From an uncultured Coriobacteriaceae bacterium (GTDB lineage: Bacteria; Actinomycetota; Coriobacteriia; Coriobacteriales; Atopobiaceae), in assembly GCA_902793195.1 (NCBI GenBank), contig CADBCS010000012.1, forward strand, positions 1 through 57,961: a stretch of DNA of 57,961 nt. Reading direction: 5' to 3'. Shown here in pieces: positions 1 to 7,385 of the stretch (positions within the stretch are counted from its first letter, which is position 1; every line of letters begins with the position of its first letter). The notes under the pieces are model-generated. The model worked only from the letters and a program-made list of their open reading frames with translations, ran no database searches and was not told the DNA's origin. Position numbers and translations under genes: made by a program.

Positions 1-208
1 AACTCTTACGGAGCCAAATGGAGTTCACATCTACAAGCACGACTAAAGCGGGTTAGGGAAGTGGCTCGCAATTATATCGGTAAAGTGCTTTTGCACCCGC
101 TACATGGGCGGGTTGGAATTGGTCCTTGCCGAGTGTGTGGAGGAGGGCTACATTGGCTACATCGGCCCTGTTGCCGCTTTGCGTCTTTTAGGTCGAACGG
201 AGGTAGTC
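1..208. other. Left edge, no assignable gene
   Basis: A short open stretch in frame 2 ends at a TAA at 44-46 and could be the last residues of a gene cut by the window edge, but it is too short to identify. The rest up to the small gene at 209 has no coding stretch that looks real and no recognisable RNA. Confidence 0.3.
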
Positions 209-325
209 ATGTTGGGCAAGACAAAGATAACCATCCTTCTCATAGCGATGCTCGTCGCATTGGCCGTGATCGTATGGGCTATTGTCGCCTCCGTGAGCGA
301 ACTCTCCACGGTGTGGTACTGGTAG
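209..325 (+). CDS. Small single-pass membrane protein (38 aa)
   Basis: An ATG at 209 is preceded by a good ribosome binding site (GGAGGT, 199-204). The predicted 38-residue product has a short Lys-containing N-terminus (MLGKTK) followed by one strongly hydrophobic segment of about 22 residues and a short aromatic tail ending VWYW. This is the pattern of a small one-pass membrane peptide. No family is recognised. It lies alone upstream of the merR gene and is followed by a GGGGACGGTCCC palindrome (347-361). The reading frame remains open upstream of 209, but the ribosome binding site decides the start. Confidence 0.45.
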   Translation: MLGKTKITILLIAMLVALAVIVWAIVASVSELSTVWYW

Positions 326-346
326 GAACTCACCGCCGACTCACCT

Positions 347-361
347 GTCGGGGACGGTCCC
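347..361. repeat. GGGGACGGTCCC-type dispersed palindrome
   Basis: A short copy (GTCGGGGACGGTCCC) of a palindrome that recurs at gene ends throughout the window (for example 5996, 23773, 25400, 41872, 51112). Here it sits just after the small membrane protein gene. Confidence 0.6.
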
Positions 362-411
362 TTCCGGTGCAGTCCATTGTGTAGATGCTTTCACAACTTA
401 AAGAATGTCTG

Positions 412-443
412 TTGACTTAGACCATGGTCTAAGTCGCAAGATA
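412..443 (+). promoter_or_regulatory. MerR-type promoter with overlapping operator
   Basis: TTGACT at 412-417 serves as a -35 box. Overlapping it is a perfect 22-bp palindrome (414-435) with arms GACTTAGACC and GGTCTAAGTC around a central AT. A weak -10 (CAAGAT, 437-442) lies 19 bp from the -35. Over-long spacers filled by a dyad are the hallmark of MerR-family activator sites, and this one sits directly upstream of a merR gene and a flavodoxin gene, so autoregulation and control of the flavodoxin are likely. Confidence 0.75.
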
Positions 444-474
444 AGCGTAGTGAGAGACATTGCAAGGAGGCCAG

Positions 475-933
475 ATGGACAGGCTCTACACCATTGGCGA
501 AGCGGCCGAGGAGCTGGGAATGCCCGCGACCACGATTCGCTACTACGACAAGAACGGGCTCATACCCAACATGTCGCGCACGGGAGGCGGCGTTCGCCTG
601 TTCGACGAGGACGACCTGGAGTGGATGCGATTCGTCGAGCGGCTAAAGGTGTCGGGCATGCCCATCAAGGAGATACGCGAGTACATCCAACTCTACCTAG
701 CGGGCGACTCGACCATCGAGGAGCGTCGCAAGATCGTCTACGAGCGCAAGGTCGCCATCGAGGCGCAGCTTGAGGAGCTCGAGCTCGCGCACGACTTCAT
801 ATCCTACAAGTGCTGGTTCTACGACGTGGCGTCCGAGTCGGGTACGTGCGACACGCCGCGCAACATGCCGGCAGAGGAGCTGCCAGACGACATACGCCGC
901 ATCAAGGCGAAGTGTCGCATCAATCGGTACTAG
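475..933 (+). CDS. MerR family transcriptional regulator
   Basis: 152 aa. The N-terminal winged helix-turn-helix is clear (YTIGEAAEELGM, then TTIRYYDKNGLIP, then GGVRLFDEDDL), followed by the long dimerisation helix typical of MerR regulators (about residues 80-125). The C-terminal stretch is short and has two cysteines (residues 111 and 122 approximately) but no metal-binding loop I recognise, so it resembles the small stress/aldehyde-type MerR proteins (AdhR/NmlR-like) more than metal sensors. The ATG at 475 follows AAGGAGG (464-470); an upstream in-frame TTG overlaps that site and is rejected. A perfect dyad promoter lies at 412-443. The flavodoxin gene follows after 44 bp and is the probable co-transcribed target. 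Confidence 0.9.
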   Translation: MDRLYTIGEAAEELGMPATTIRYYDKNGLIPNMSRTGGGVRLFDEDDLEWMRFVERLKVSGMPIKEIREYIQLYLAGDSTIEERRKIVYERKVAIEAQLEELELAHDFISYKCWFYDVASESGTCDTPRNMPAEELPDDIRRIKAKCRINRY

Positions 934-977
934 GTATTGGGACGACGCGTCGTTTGGCGCAACAGAAAGGAATCATT

Positions 978-1451
978 ATGGCTAACAAACTGGTAGCGTA
1001 CTTCTCGGCCACGGGAACGACGGAGCGGGTCGCGAAGGACCTTGCGGCGGCAATTGATGCTGACCTCTTTGAGATAGCTCCCGCCAAGCCGTATACCGCC
1101 GCAGACCTTAACTGGCGCGACAAGGCAAGCCGGTCGTCTGTGGAGATGAACGATGAGGCCTGCCGCCCCGCACTCACGGCAACCGTCGATGACATGAGTC
1201 GCTACGACACGGTGTTCGTGGGATTTCCCGTGTGGTGGTACGTGGAGCCGCGTATCATTGACACGTTCCTAGAGGCGCATGACCTCGCCGGCAAGACCAT
1301 CGTGCCGTTTGCGACGAGTGGCGGCAGCGGCCTGGGAAAGGCCCCAAGGCGCATGCAGCAGCTCGCCCCCAGCGCCAACGTGCTTGCAGGCAAAGTGCTC
1401 AACGGTCGCCCGAATGCAGCCAAGCTCAAGGCTTGGGCCGAGAGGCTGTAG
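978..1451 (+). CDS. Flavodoxin
   Basis: 157 aa. The N-terminal phosphate-binding loop of FMN is visible (YFSATGTTERVA, residues 9-20), as is the second FMN loop region (GFPVWWYVEPRI) and the third (FATSGGSGLGKA). This pattern matches the flavodoxin_4 group of soluble electron carriers/quinone-reductase-like proteins in Gram-positive anaerobes. The ATG at 978 has an AGAAAGG ribosome site. It follows the merR gene at 44 bp, so it is probably induced by that regulator's stress signal. Redox partner and exact substrate cannot be read from sequence. Confidence 0.88.
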   Translation: MANKLVAYFSATGTTERVAKDLAAAIDADLFEIAPAKPYTAADLNWRDKASRSSVEMNDEACRPALTATVDDMSRYDTVFVGFPVWWYVEPRIIDTFLEAHDLAGKTIVPFATSGGSGLGKAPRRMQQLAPSANVLAGKVLNGRPNAAKLKAWAERL

Positions 1452-1503
1452 CGTCCTTAAAGAGGGGAGAAGGGGAACGGGCGAGCTGGACGTCTCTTGG
1501 CAG

Positions 1504-2409
1504 CTACGTAAGCCTTCCCGTTCCTCCCTTGGCGCGGCATGCCTCACATACCTCCGCGGCGTACAAGGCCGCGGCATTGGAGAGCCTCGCATCGCGTCTC
1601 CATGCAAAGTCGATGTGTGCGACGATCGGGGGCCAAAGTGGGCGGAACTCGAGTCCCGTGCCCATGCCGGTCGCGGTCATCGCGTCGAGTCCCAGCATGT
1701 AGCCAAAGCCTTCGCGGGCAAGCACCGCGGCGTTGTAGCCGAGCGTATAGGTGGCGGCAAGCCTCACATTGCCAAGGTGTTCTCCAAACCAGGCAGAAAG
1801 CTCGTCGGTTTCCAACGCCTGCTCCGAGGCGATCAGTGGAAGGCCGGCGATGTCCGATGGCGAGAGGGTCTCGCGCGAGACGAGGGGGTCGTCCTCGGGG
1901 AGGTAGAGCCCCCAGGCATCGGTGTGAGGAAGCCTGACGTGCTGGTAGCGGTCGATTCCCGGATAGCTGAACAGCACCGCAAAGTCATCCAGCCCGCGCT
2001 CCAGCCGTTCGATCACGTAGGCGGCGTTTCCGCTGTGCAAACAAAAGCGGACCTGAGGGTGACGATGCCGGAAATCGCGCGCGACGTCTGCCACGAGTGC
2101 CATGCCGCTGGACTCCCCGCAGGCGATGCGTATGTCGCCCGCAACGACCTTGCCGAGATTTCGGTACTCGTCCTCGGTAAGGTCTGCCAGCGAGACTATG
2201 TCGGATGCGCGTGCCACGAGGTGCATCCCCTCCTCCGTGGGCTCCACGCTTCGGCTGTGACGCACAAGAAGCGCGCAGCCAAGCTCGCGTTCGAGCTCGG
2301 ATATCTGACGCGAAAGCGTTGGCTGCGTTACGTGCAGCCGCTTGGCAGCTCGCGACATGCTTCCTGCTTCGCACACGGCCAGGTAGTAACGCAGCGTCCT
2401 TAATTCCAT
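1504..2409 (-). CDS. LysR family transcriptional regulator
   Basis: 301 aa from ATG at 2409. The N-terminal helix-turn-helix is canonical (MELRTLRYYLAV, then SMSRAAKRLHVTQPTLSRQI, residues about 1-40), followed by a LysR substrate-binding domain (VAGDIRIACGES onward). An upstream in-frame extension to 2490 has no family similarity and is not used. The gene is divergent from the 2521-5993 cluster, with an intergenic inverted repeat (2425-2439) of the T-N11-A type expected for LysR binding. The likely role is inducer-dependent control of the divergent redox cluster; inducer unknown. Confidence 0.9.
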   Translation of the reverse strand: MELRTLRYYLAVCEAGSMSRAAKRLHVTQPTLSRQISELERELGCALLVRHSRSVEPTEEGMHLVARASDIVSLADLTEDEYRNLGKVVAGDIRIACGESSGMALVADVARDFRHRHPQVRFCLHSGNAAYVIERLERGLDDFAVLFSYPGIDRYQHVRLPHTDAWGLYLPEDDPLVSRETLSPSDIAGLPLIASEQALETDELSAWFGEHLGNVRLAATYTLGYNAAVLAREGFGYMLGLDAMTATGMGTGLEFRPLWPPIVAHIDFAWRRDARLSNAAALYAAEVCEACRAKGGTGRLT

Positions 2410-2424
2410 GACGTCCCACAATCG

Positions 2425-2439
2425 ATACGGATTACGTAT
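2425..2439. promoter_or_regulatory. Candidate LysR operator
   Basis: A perfect interrupted inverted repeat, ATACG-GATTA-CGTAT, which fits the T-N11-A consensus of LysR-type sites. It lies 16 bp upstream of the lysR start and about 80 bp upstream of the divergent gene at 2521, placing it to act on both. Confidence 0.55.
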
Positions 2440-2520
2440 AACACAGTATAGATACAAGGTAATTGTAATATCATAAGGCGTGGCGGACAATGGATGAAAC
2501 CCAACGAGAGGGAGGTTGCC

Positions 2521-2883
2521 ATGGGAGTCAAGATTTGCCTGAAGTTTGGGGAGACCACTGTCCCCGCAGAGCTAAACGAAACCGAGACGGCACGCACGTT
2601 TGCCAATAGGCTGCCCGTAACGATTCGGGTACGTGGCACCGGCATAGATTTTTGCGGCCAGATGCCCTTCGACCTACCGCACGAACGGTGTCAGGTGCAG
2701 TGTGGCTGGAGCAACGGAGACGTAAACTACAACCCCGGAGGTGGCTGGTTCGCGCTGCTCTTCGATGATGAGGAGAATTCCGCTCGCTACGGCGATCAAG
2801 TGAACATGGGGCACGTTACGGGGTCGCTTGCAGCGCTGCACGCGCTCTCCGGAAGTTACGACCTCGTTATTGAGAGGGCGTGA
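2521..2883 (+). CDS. Cyclophilin-like fold protein
   Basis: 120 aa. The protein has the compact beta-rich pattern of the small bacterial cyclophilin-like family: a conserved VNYNPGGGWFALLFDD stretch in the middle and HVTGSLAAL near the end, with an N-terminal strand ICLKFGETTVPAEL. The start is set by the GAGGGAGGT ribosome site upstream of ATG 2521. Members of this family sit beside flavin reductases and similar redox genes; peptidyl-prolyl isomerase activity is not established for them. The stop codon (2881-2883) lies six bases before the next gene's ATG, so the pair is probably translationally coupled. A second, lipoprotein-anchored protein of the same fold is encoded two genes on (3437-4000). 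Confidence 0.7.
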   Translation: MGVKICLKFGETTVPAELNETETARTFANRLPVTIRVRGTGIDFCGQMPFDLPHERCQVQCGWSNGDVNYNPGGGWFALLFDDEENSARYGDQVNMGHVTGSLAALHALSGSYDLVIERA

Positions 2884-2888
2884 TCGGG

Positions 2889-3440
2889 ATGAGGGTTCTG
2901 GTACTCAACGGTTCCGCACGTCTTGGCGGAGGAACGAGGGCGATGGCAGAGGCGCTTGCCCGCGGTGCGCGTGAGGCTGGCCATGCGGTCGACGTGCTCG
3001 ACGTTGCCCGCATGGACATCCACGGTTGCCTGGGTTGCGAGTTCTGCCATACGCGAGGCAAGGGCAGGTGCGTGCAGCGCGATGACATGGACGAGGTGTA
3101 CCCGTTGTGGGACGCCGCCGACGTCATCGTCCTCGCAAGCCCTATCTACTACGGCTCTTTCTCCGGCCAGCTGCACTGCCTCATCCATCGCACCTATGCG
3201 GGTGACAAGCCCAAGGACTGCAAGGCCATGGCGCTGCTGCTCTGCTCGGGCTCCAAGGGTGTATATGAGGCCTCAAAGCGCATCTATCATGGCTTTATCC
3301 AGGGATACTACGGCGTGCGTGACCTCGGCGTGTTCGAGGCGACGACCAGCGAGGCTCGGTCTGGAGCGGTGGCTAAACAGCTCGCAGAGCTCGGTCGAAC
3401 GCTCGACAGGCGCGTGGAGCAGGAGAGGAGCGCAAGATGA
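2889..3440 (+). CDS. NADPH-dependent FMN reductase / flavodoxin-family protein
   Basis: 183 aa. The N-terminus has the FMN reductase signature (MRVLVLNGSARLGGGTRAMA) and there is a cysteine motif GCLGCEFCHTRGKGRC (residues about 48-63) of the kind found in iron-sulfur flavoproteins and related NAD(P)H oxidoreductases, followed by ASPIYYGSFSGQL, the second flavin-binding loop. The ATG at 2889 is preferred to the in-frame GTG at 2880 because the family normally begins at MRVLVLNGS. The gene overlaps the next by four bases (ATGA at 3437). Likely a soluble flavin-dependent reductase; whether the cysteines hold an Fe-S cluster is uncertain. Confidence 0.82.
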   Translation: MRVLVLNGSARLGGGTRAMAEALARGAREAGHAVDVLDVARMDIHGCLGCEFCHTRGKGRCVQRDDMDEVYPLWDAADVIVLASPIYYGSFSGQLHCLIHRTYAGDKPKDCKAMALLLCSGSKGVYEASKRIYHGFIQGYYGVRDLGVFEATTSEARSGAVAKQLAELGRTLDRRVEQERSAR

Positions 3441-4000
3441 GGGGAGTCGCGCTCACGGTTGCCGTGGGGCTGGCCCTGGCGCTTGCGGGATGCGGTGGAA
3501 CCCAGGCAGCGAGAAGCGCAAGCGAAGGGGCTATGCAAGGCGAATCGGGGCAGCGGTCCCTGGTTCGGGAAACCGTACCGCAGCAATCGGAATCTCAAGA
3601 TCCCGGTATGGTTGGCGGCGAGGGGGAAGAGACAGAAGGCGAGGAATCCATCATGAGGTTGAGCATCGACGGCTCCGACGTAGGGGTTGAGTGGGAGAAG
3701 AACCAGGCAACGGCCGAGCTTGCCGGCCTCGTAGCCAACGGTCCGATCACAATACAGCTCTCGATGTACGGTGGCTTCGAGCAGGTGGGTCCATTGGGAA
3801 CGACGCTTACGAGCGAGGACGCCCAGACCACGACCGAGGCGGGCGACATCGTCCTGTATTCGGGCAATCAGATAGTGGTGTTCTATGGCTCCAACAGCTG
3901 GGCATACACCAAGCTCGGTCATATCACGGACCAATCTGCGGAGGACATGGCACGCCTTTTGGGCAACGGCGATGTGAGCATCACGATTTCGGCAGGGTAA
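3437..4000 (+). CDS. Lipoprotein with cyclophilin-like fold domain
   Basis: 187 aa. The N-terminus is a lipoprotein signal peptide with lipobox LALAGC (Cys at about residue 19), then a low-complexity Gln/Glu/Ser linker to about residue 70. The C-terminal domain (MRLSIDGSDVGVEW through YTKLGHITDQ) matches the cyclophilin-like fold family, with the typical SMYGGFEQVG and DIVLYSGNQIVVFYG strands. It would be anchored outside the membrane. The start overlaps the preceding reductase by ATGA, so the two are co-translated. This type of lipoprotein often accompanies flavin-dependent redox genes; the ligand is unknown. Confidence 0.78.
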   Translation: MRGVALTVAVGLALALAGCGGTQAARSASEGAMQGESGQRSLVRETVPQQSESQDPGMVGGEGEETEGEESIMRLSIDGSDVGVEWEKNQATAELAGLVANGPITIQLSMYGGFEQVGPLGTTLTSEDAQTTTEAGDIVLYSGNQIVVFYGSNSWAYTKLGHITDQSAEDMARLLGNGDVSITISAG

Positions 4001-4122
4001 CGAACGTTTGCCCACGGGATGGAGTGTGCCGTTATGGCGCTGCGCGGCAAAAGGCTCACTCCCTCCACATGGGCGAGATTATCTACGATAAGCTTGTTGG
4101 CGACATGGGAAAGAGGTATCGA

Positions 4123-4884
4123 ATGAGCGAGAAGATCGTACAGACCGCAGGTAGGGACCAGCTGGGAGACTTCGCTCCCGCCTTTGCCCACCTCAACGAC
4201 GACGTTCTGTTTGGGGAGGTGTGGAACGAGCAGGCCATAGACGTAAAGACCAAGTGCATCGTTACCGTGGTGGCGCTCATGGCATCCGGCATTACGGACT
4301 CGTCCTTGGTCTACCACCTGCAAAACGCCAAGGCGCACGGCGTCACCAGGGAGGAGGCTGTTGCGATCATCACGCACGCCACCATGTACGTGGGCTGGCC
4401 CAAGGGCTGGGCGGTGTTTCGTCTTGCCATGGACGTATGGGCGGAGGACGAGCCCGCGCTCACCCAGAAGGACCGCTTCCAAGCCGAGATTCCCTTCCCA
4501 ATTGGTGCCCCCAACGATGCCTTCGCGCAATACTTCGTTGGACAGAGCTACCTCGAGCCGGTATCTACCGAGCAGGTACCCATATACAACGTGACCTTCG
4601 AGCCGGGCTGTCGCAACAACTGGCACGTTCATCATGCTGCCGAGGGTGGCGGGCAAACGCTCGTCTGCGTGGGTGGCCGCGGCTACTACCAGGAGTGGGG
4701 CAAGGAGGCCGTCGAGATGGTGCCGGGTGACGTCGTCAATATCCCGGCGGGCGTAAAGCACTGGCACGGTGCGGCAGCCGACTCGTGGTTCTCGCACCTC
4801 GCAGTGGAGGTGCCTGGAACCGATGCGAGCAACGAGTGGCTCGAGCCGGTTACGGACGACCAGTATCTGGGGGCTCAGGCATAG
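4123..4884 (+). CDS. Carboxymuconolactone decarboxylase-cupin fusion protein
   Basis: 253 aa. Residues about 10-105 form a carboxymuconolactone decarboxylase/AhpD-like domain (FAHLNDDVLFGEVWNE, then VTVVALMASGITDSSLVYHL, then EAVAIITHATMYVGWPKGW), although the CxxC redox pair of AhpD is absent. Residues about 130-240 form a cupin with metal-ligand histidines (NNWHVHHAAEGGGQTLVCVGG and IPAGVKHWHGAA). Such two-domain proteins are common in anaerobes and of unproven function. ATG at 4123 follows AAAGAGG; the longer frame back to 3691 overlaps the upstream gene and is rejected. It is 122 bp after the lipoprotein gene and may share its transcript. Confidence 0.85.
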   Translation: MSEKIVQTAGRDQLGDFAPAFAHLNDDVLFGEVWNEQAIDVKTKCIVTVVALMASGITDSSLVYHLQNAKAHGVTREEAVAIITHATMYVGWPKGWAVFRLAMDVWAEDEPALTQKDRFQAEIPFPIGAPNDAFAQYFVGQSYLEPVSTEQVPIYNVTFEPGCRNNWHVHHAAEGGGQTLVCVGGRGYYQEWGKEAVEMVPGDVVNIPAGVKHWHGAAADSWFSHLAVEVPGTDASNEWLEPVTDDQYLGAQA

Positions 4885-4934
4885 GCAAAAGCCTTGTGGG
4901 TCGCTTGCGCAAAGGCGTCGCGGAAAGGTGCGAC

Positions 4935-5993
4935 ATGGAAGACACTCAGGGCAGAAAGCTCCCGTTTGCCTCGGACTACATGGAGGGTGCGCATCCCGCG
5001 CTCATGCAGGCGCTCGTGCGCACGAACATGGATTCGTGCGCGGGCTATGGCCTGGACGAGCACTCGGAGGCGGCGCGCACGCTCATTCGCGAGGCATGCC
5101 ACGCACCTGCGGCAGACGTGTTCTTCCTCGCCGGAGGCACGCAGGCCAACGCCTGCGTGATCGACTGCGTGCTTCGCCCCTGGCAGGGCGTGATGGCCGC
5201 GGAGAGCGGGCACGTGAGCACGCACGAGGCGGGTGCCATCGAGCACGGTGGACACAAGGTCATCGTGCTGTCGCACCACGAGGGGAAGGTATCCGCGAGT
5301 TCCGTGGAGGCATGCGTTGTCTCCTGGGAATCCGACGAGAACCACGACCACATGGTGCAGCCGGGCATGCTCTACGTGTCGCAGCCCACCGAGTTCGGCA
5401 CGCTCTACTCGCTCTCCGAGTTGGAGGACCTTTCGCGCGTGTGCCACGCACACGACGTCGCGCTCTACGTGGACGGTGCGCGCCTTGCCTATGCGCTCGC
5501 GAGCGACAAGAACGACGTGACGCTTGTCGACTTGGCGCGGCTCGCGGACGCCTTCTACATTGGCGGCACGAAGTGCGGCTGCTTGCTCGGGGAGGCGGTC
5601 GTGTTTCCCCGCCACAACTACGTGCCGCACTTCTTTGGGATGGTAAAGCAGCATGGGGCGCTGCTGGCAAAGGGGCGCCTTGTTGGTGTGCAGTTTAGGG
5701 AGCTGTTCCGCGACGGTCTGTACGAGCGCATCGGGCGCGGTGCGGTTGTGGCGGCCGACCAGATTCGTGCGGCGTGTCGTGAGCTCGGCTACGGCCTCGC
5801 GCTGGACTCGCCCACGAACCAGGTGTTCGTCGCGCTAGACACCACGCAACTTGCGGCGCTCTCGCAGCTCGTCGACATGAGCTTTTGGGAGAAGATGCCA
5901 GACGGCCGCACCGTCGTGCGCCTGGCCACGAGTTGGGCCACGCGCGAGGACGACGTGGACGCGCTCATACAGGCGCTGCGATCGTGTCGATAA
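4935..5993 (+). CDS. Threonine-aldolase-family PLP enzyme
   Basis: 352 aa. The sequence has the low-specificity L-threonine aldolase/beta-eliminating lyase layout: N-terminal FASDYMEGAHPALMQAL, FLAGGTQANA, substrate-side ESGHVSTHEAGAIE, YVDGARLAYAL with the PLP-ring Asp, and YIGGTKCG containing the lysine that forms the PLP Schiff base. The predicted reaction is threonine or allo-threonine to glycine and acetaldehyde. ATG 4935 is preceded by GGAAAGG. It follows the CMD-cupin gene by 50 bp and ends at a strong hairpin (5996-6026), so it closes this unit. The true physiological amino acid is not determined. Confidence 0.88.
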   Translation: MEDTQGRKLPFASDYMEGAHPALMQALVRTNMDSCAGYGLDEHSEAARTLIREACHAPAADVFFLAGGTQANACVIDCVLRPWQGVMAAESGHVSTHEAGAIEHGGHKVIVLSHHEGKVSASSVEACVVSWESDENHDHMVQPGMLYVSQPTEFGTLYSLSELEDLSRVCHAHDVALYVDGARLAYALASDKNDVTLVDLARLADAFYIGGTKCGCLLGEAVVFPRHNYVPHFFGMVKQHGALLAKGRLVGVQFRELFRDGLYERIGRGAVVAADQIRAACRELGYGLALDSPTNQVFVALDTTQLAALSQLVDMSFWEKMPDGRTVVRLATSWATREDDVDALIQALRSCR

Positions 5994-5995
5994 AA

Positions 5996-6026
5996 CCAGC
6001 CGTCGGGGACCGTCCCCGACGGCTGG
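5996..6026. terminator. Long perfect hairpin between convergent genes
   Basis: Fifteen-base arms (CCAGCCGTCGGGGAC / GTCCCCGACGGCTGG) are perfectly complementary around one base. It starts two bases after the PLP enzyme stop and lies between convergent genes, so it probably ends transcripts from both sides, although no T-tract follows. The core is the dispersed GGGGACCGTCCCC palindrome. Confidence 0.65.
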
Positions 6027-6045
6027 TCTAGCGCCTCGCCATCCC

Positions 6046-6092
6046 CCACCGCGTACGGTAGGGACCTTAATTCGGGCAAATCGTACACGGCC
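6046..6092. repeat. Partial ACCGCGTACGATT mosaic repeat
   Basis: Contains a merged pair of half-sites (CACCGCGTACGGTAGGG) followed by an inverted half-site (AAATCGTACACGG). This is a shortened copy of the larger elements at 7328-7566 and 20286-20449. Confidence 0.6.
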
Positions 6093-6126
6093 ATGGCATG
6101 CGTCCGGGACGACGCCTACGACCGCG

Positions 6127-7095
6127 CTAACCCGCGCTGGTCGCGCCGCCGCCAAGCAGGCGTTGCGTCACTCCCTCGTGCATGAGTTGCTCCTGGACAG
6201 GCCGTGCGTCGGCGAGCGAGACGTTCCTCACGCGGTCGGGCCGTTCGAACAGGGGGACGCACCACAGCGCATCGTAGTCGAGCGGTGTCGAAGGATCCTC
6301 TACCAGCTTCGAGAGGAACAGCATCAGGTGGGACGGGTCCAGGGCCACGCCGATGGGACGGTTCTGGTACGTCGCTCGCACGAGGGCGGCGCGGAAGAAC
6401 GAGGCGTGTCGCGCGAACGCCTCGTTTCCTATGTCGAATCCCATCGAGCGAAGGTACAGCGCCAGGAAAACGGCGACGGTCCGCGTGTTTCCCTCCCTAA
6501 ACGGATGCACCATCCAGACGTTGGCCACAAAGCGGGCAAGCGCATTCGAGTCGGCCCGGCTCAGTGCCGCGCCGTCGTCGTAGCCCGCATAGGAATGCTC
6601 GATCTCGCGCGAGAAGAGCATCTCGAGCGAACGCGCGTACAAGGACGACGGGCCGTAGAGAACACTGTCCCCGTTCAAGATGCGCTCGCACTTGACGAGC
6701 TGTTCGGACTTGTATGCGCCCGGAAGGTACAGCGCGTCGTCGATGCCGCGGAACAGGTGTGCGTGTATTGCGCTGAGCATGTGCGGGTCCAGCGCAAAGG
6801 AGCCATCCTCGAGCATCTCTACGATGCGGTGGCTCACCTTGTCCGCCTCCTCCGTACGTTGCCGTCCGCCCGAAAGCGAGCGCTCCTGCCGGTAATACGT
6901 TTCGAGGTCGTTGCCCACCTGCTCGAGCGAGACGAGGCCGGACGCGTTGTCCTCGGCAAGCCTGCGCGCATAGGGGGACGGCTCCAGGCCATCGACCGAC
7001 TGCAGGCCGAACGCGGCATCCCACAGCGCGCGCTTGTAGGAGCTGTCGGCGCTTTCCGACTTGCGGAAGTAGGTGGGTCCGTGCTTGTCGGCCAT
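6127..7095 (-). CDS. Fic family protein (predicted AMPylase)
   Basis: 322 aa from ATG 7095, which has GGCGGAG upstream; in-frame ATGs further upstream (such as 7146) cannot be excluded. The Fic active-site motif HPFREGNTR is intact at about residue 190, with the catalytic His and the phosphate-binding Asn and Arg, so the enzyme should be able to transfer AMP (or a related group) from a nucleotide to a protein hydroxyl. The beta-hairpin substrate clamp region (YLPGAYKSEQ and ILNGDSVLYGPSS) precedes it. No (S/T)xxxE(G/N) inhibitory helix was noticed within it, and no certain antitoxin gene lies beside it, though a 58-codon frame (7209-7385) is directly upstream on the same strand. Toxin versus housekeeping role is open. 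Confidence 0.85.
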   Translation of the reverse strand: MADKHGPTYFRKSESADSSYKRALWDAAFGLQSVDGLEPSPYARRLAEDNASGLVSLEQVGNDLETYYRQERSLSGGRQRTEEADKVSHRIVEMLEDGSFALDPHMLSAIHAHLFRGIDDALYLPGAYKSEQLVKCERILNGDSVLYGPSSLYARSLEMLFSREIEHSYAGYDDGAALSRADSNALARFVANVWMVHPFREGNTRTVAVFLALYLRSMGFDIGNEAFARHASFFRAALVRATYQNRPIGVALDPSHLMLFLSKLVEDPSTPLDYDALWCVPLFERPDRVRNVSLADARPVQEQLMHEGVTQRLLGGGATSAG

Positions 7096-7208
7096 GACTC
7101 CGCCTTCCAAGAGGGGCTTGTTCCACGGGCACCAGTCTAGCATGCACATGCCGTTTGGTGTCGTTAGGGCGGCCCCGTCCCCGACGGCCCTGATTCTCCG
7201 ATGTCTCC

Positions 7209-7385
7209 TTAATCGTCGAGCCACTGGCTTCGGAACAGCACTGATTTGCAGAGTTTGTCGGCAAATCCTTCCAGGTCGGATTCCTCGATGTCAGCGATTG
7301 ACGTCAAGACCAAGTGTGATGTCTCCGCCACCGCGCACGATTTCTGGTAAATAGCAGTCCCTGCCGCGCGCGATTTGGGACCCAT
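7209..7385 (-). pseudogene. 58-aa frame upstream of fic, possible gene remnant
   Basis: On the minus strand an ATG at 7385 opens a 58-codon frame ending in TAA at 7209. Its first half runs through the mosaic repeat and is repeat-derived. Its second half looks protein-like: TSIADIEESDLEGFADKL, then a short stretch ending RSQWLDD. That composition is unlike the surrounding noncoding sequence. It may be the 3' end of an older gene invaded by the repeat, or a small partner of the Fic protein 113 bp downstream. No family is recognised and no ribosome site is obvious. Confidence 0.3.

Noticed and set aside
61..384. 107-codon plus-strand frame at the left edge
   Set aside because: Composition is Arg/His/Cys-rich as expected from a shadow frame, and a better small gene with a ribosome site lies in another frame at 209.
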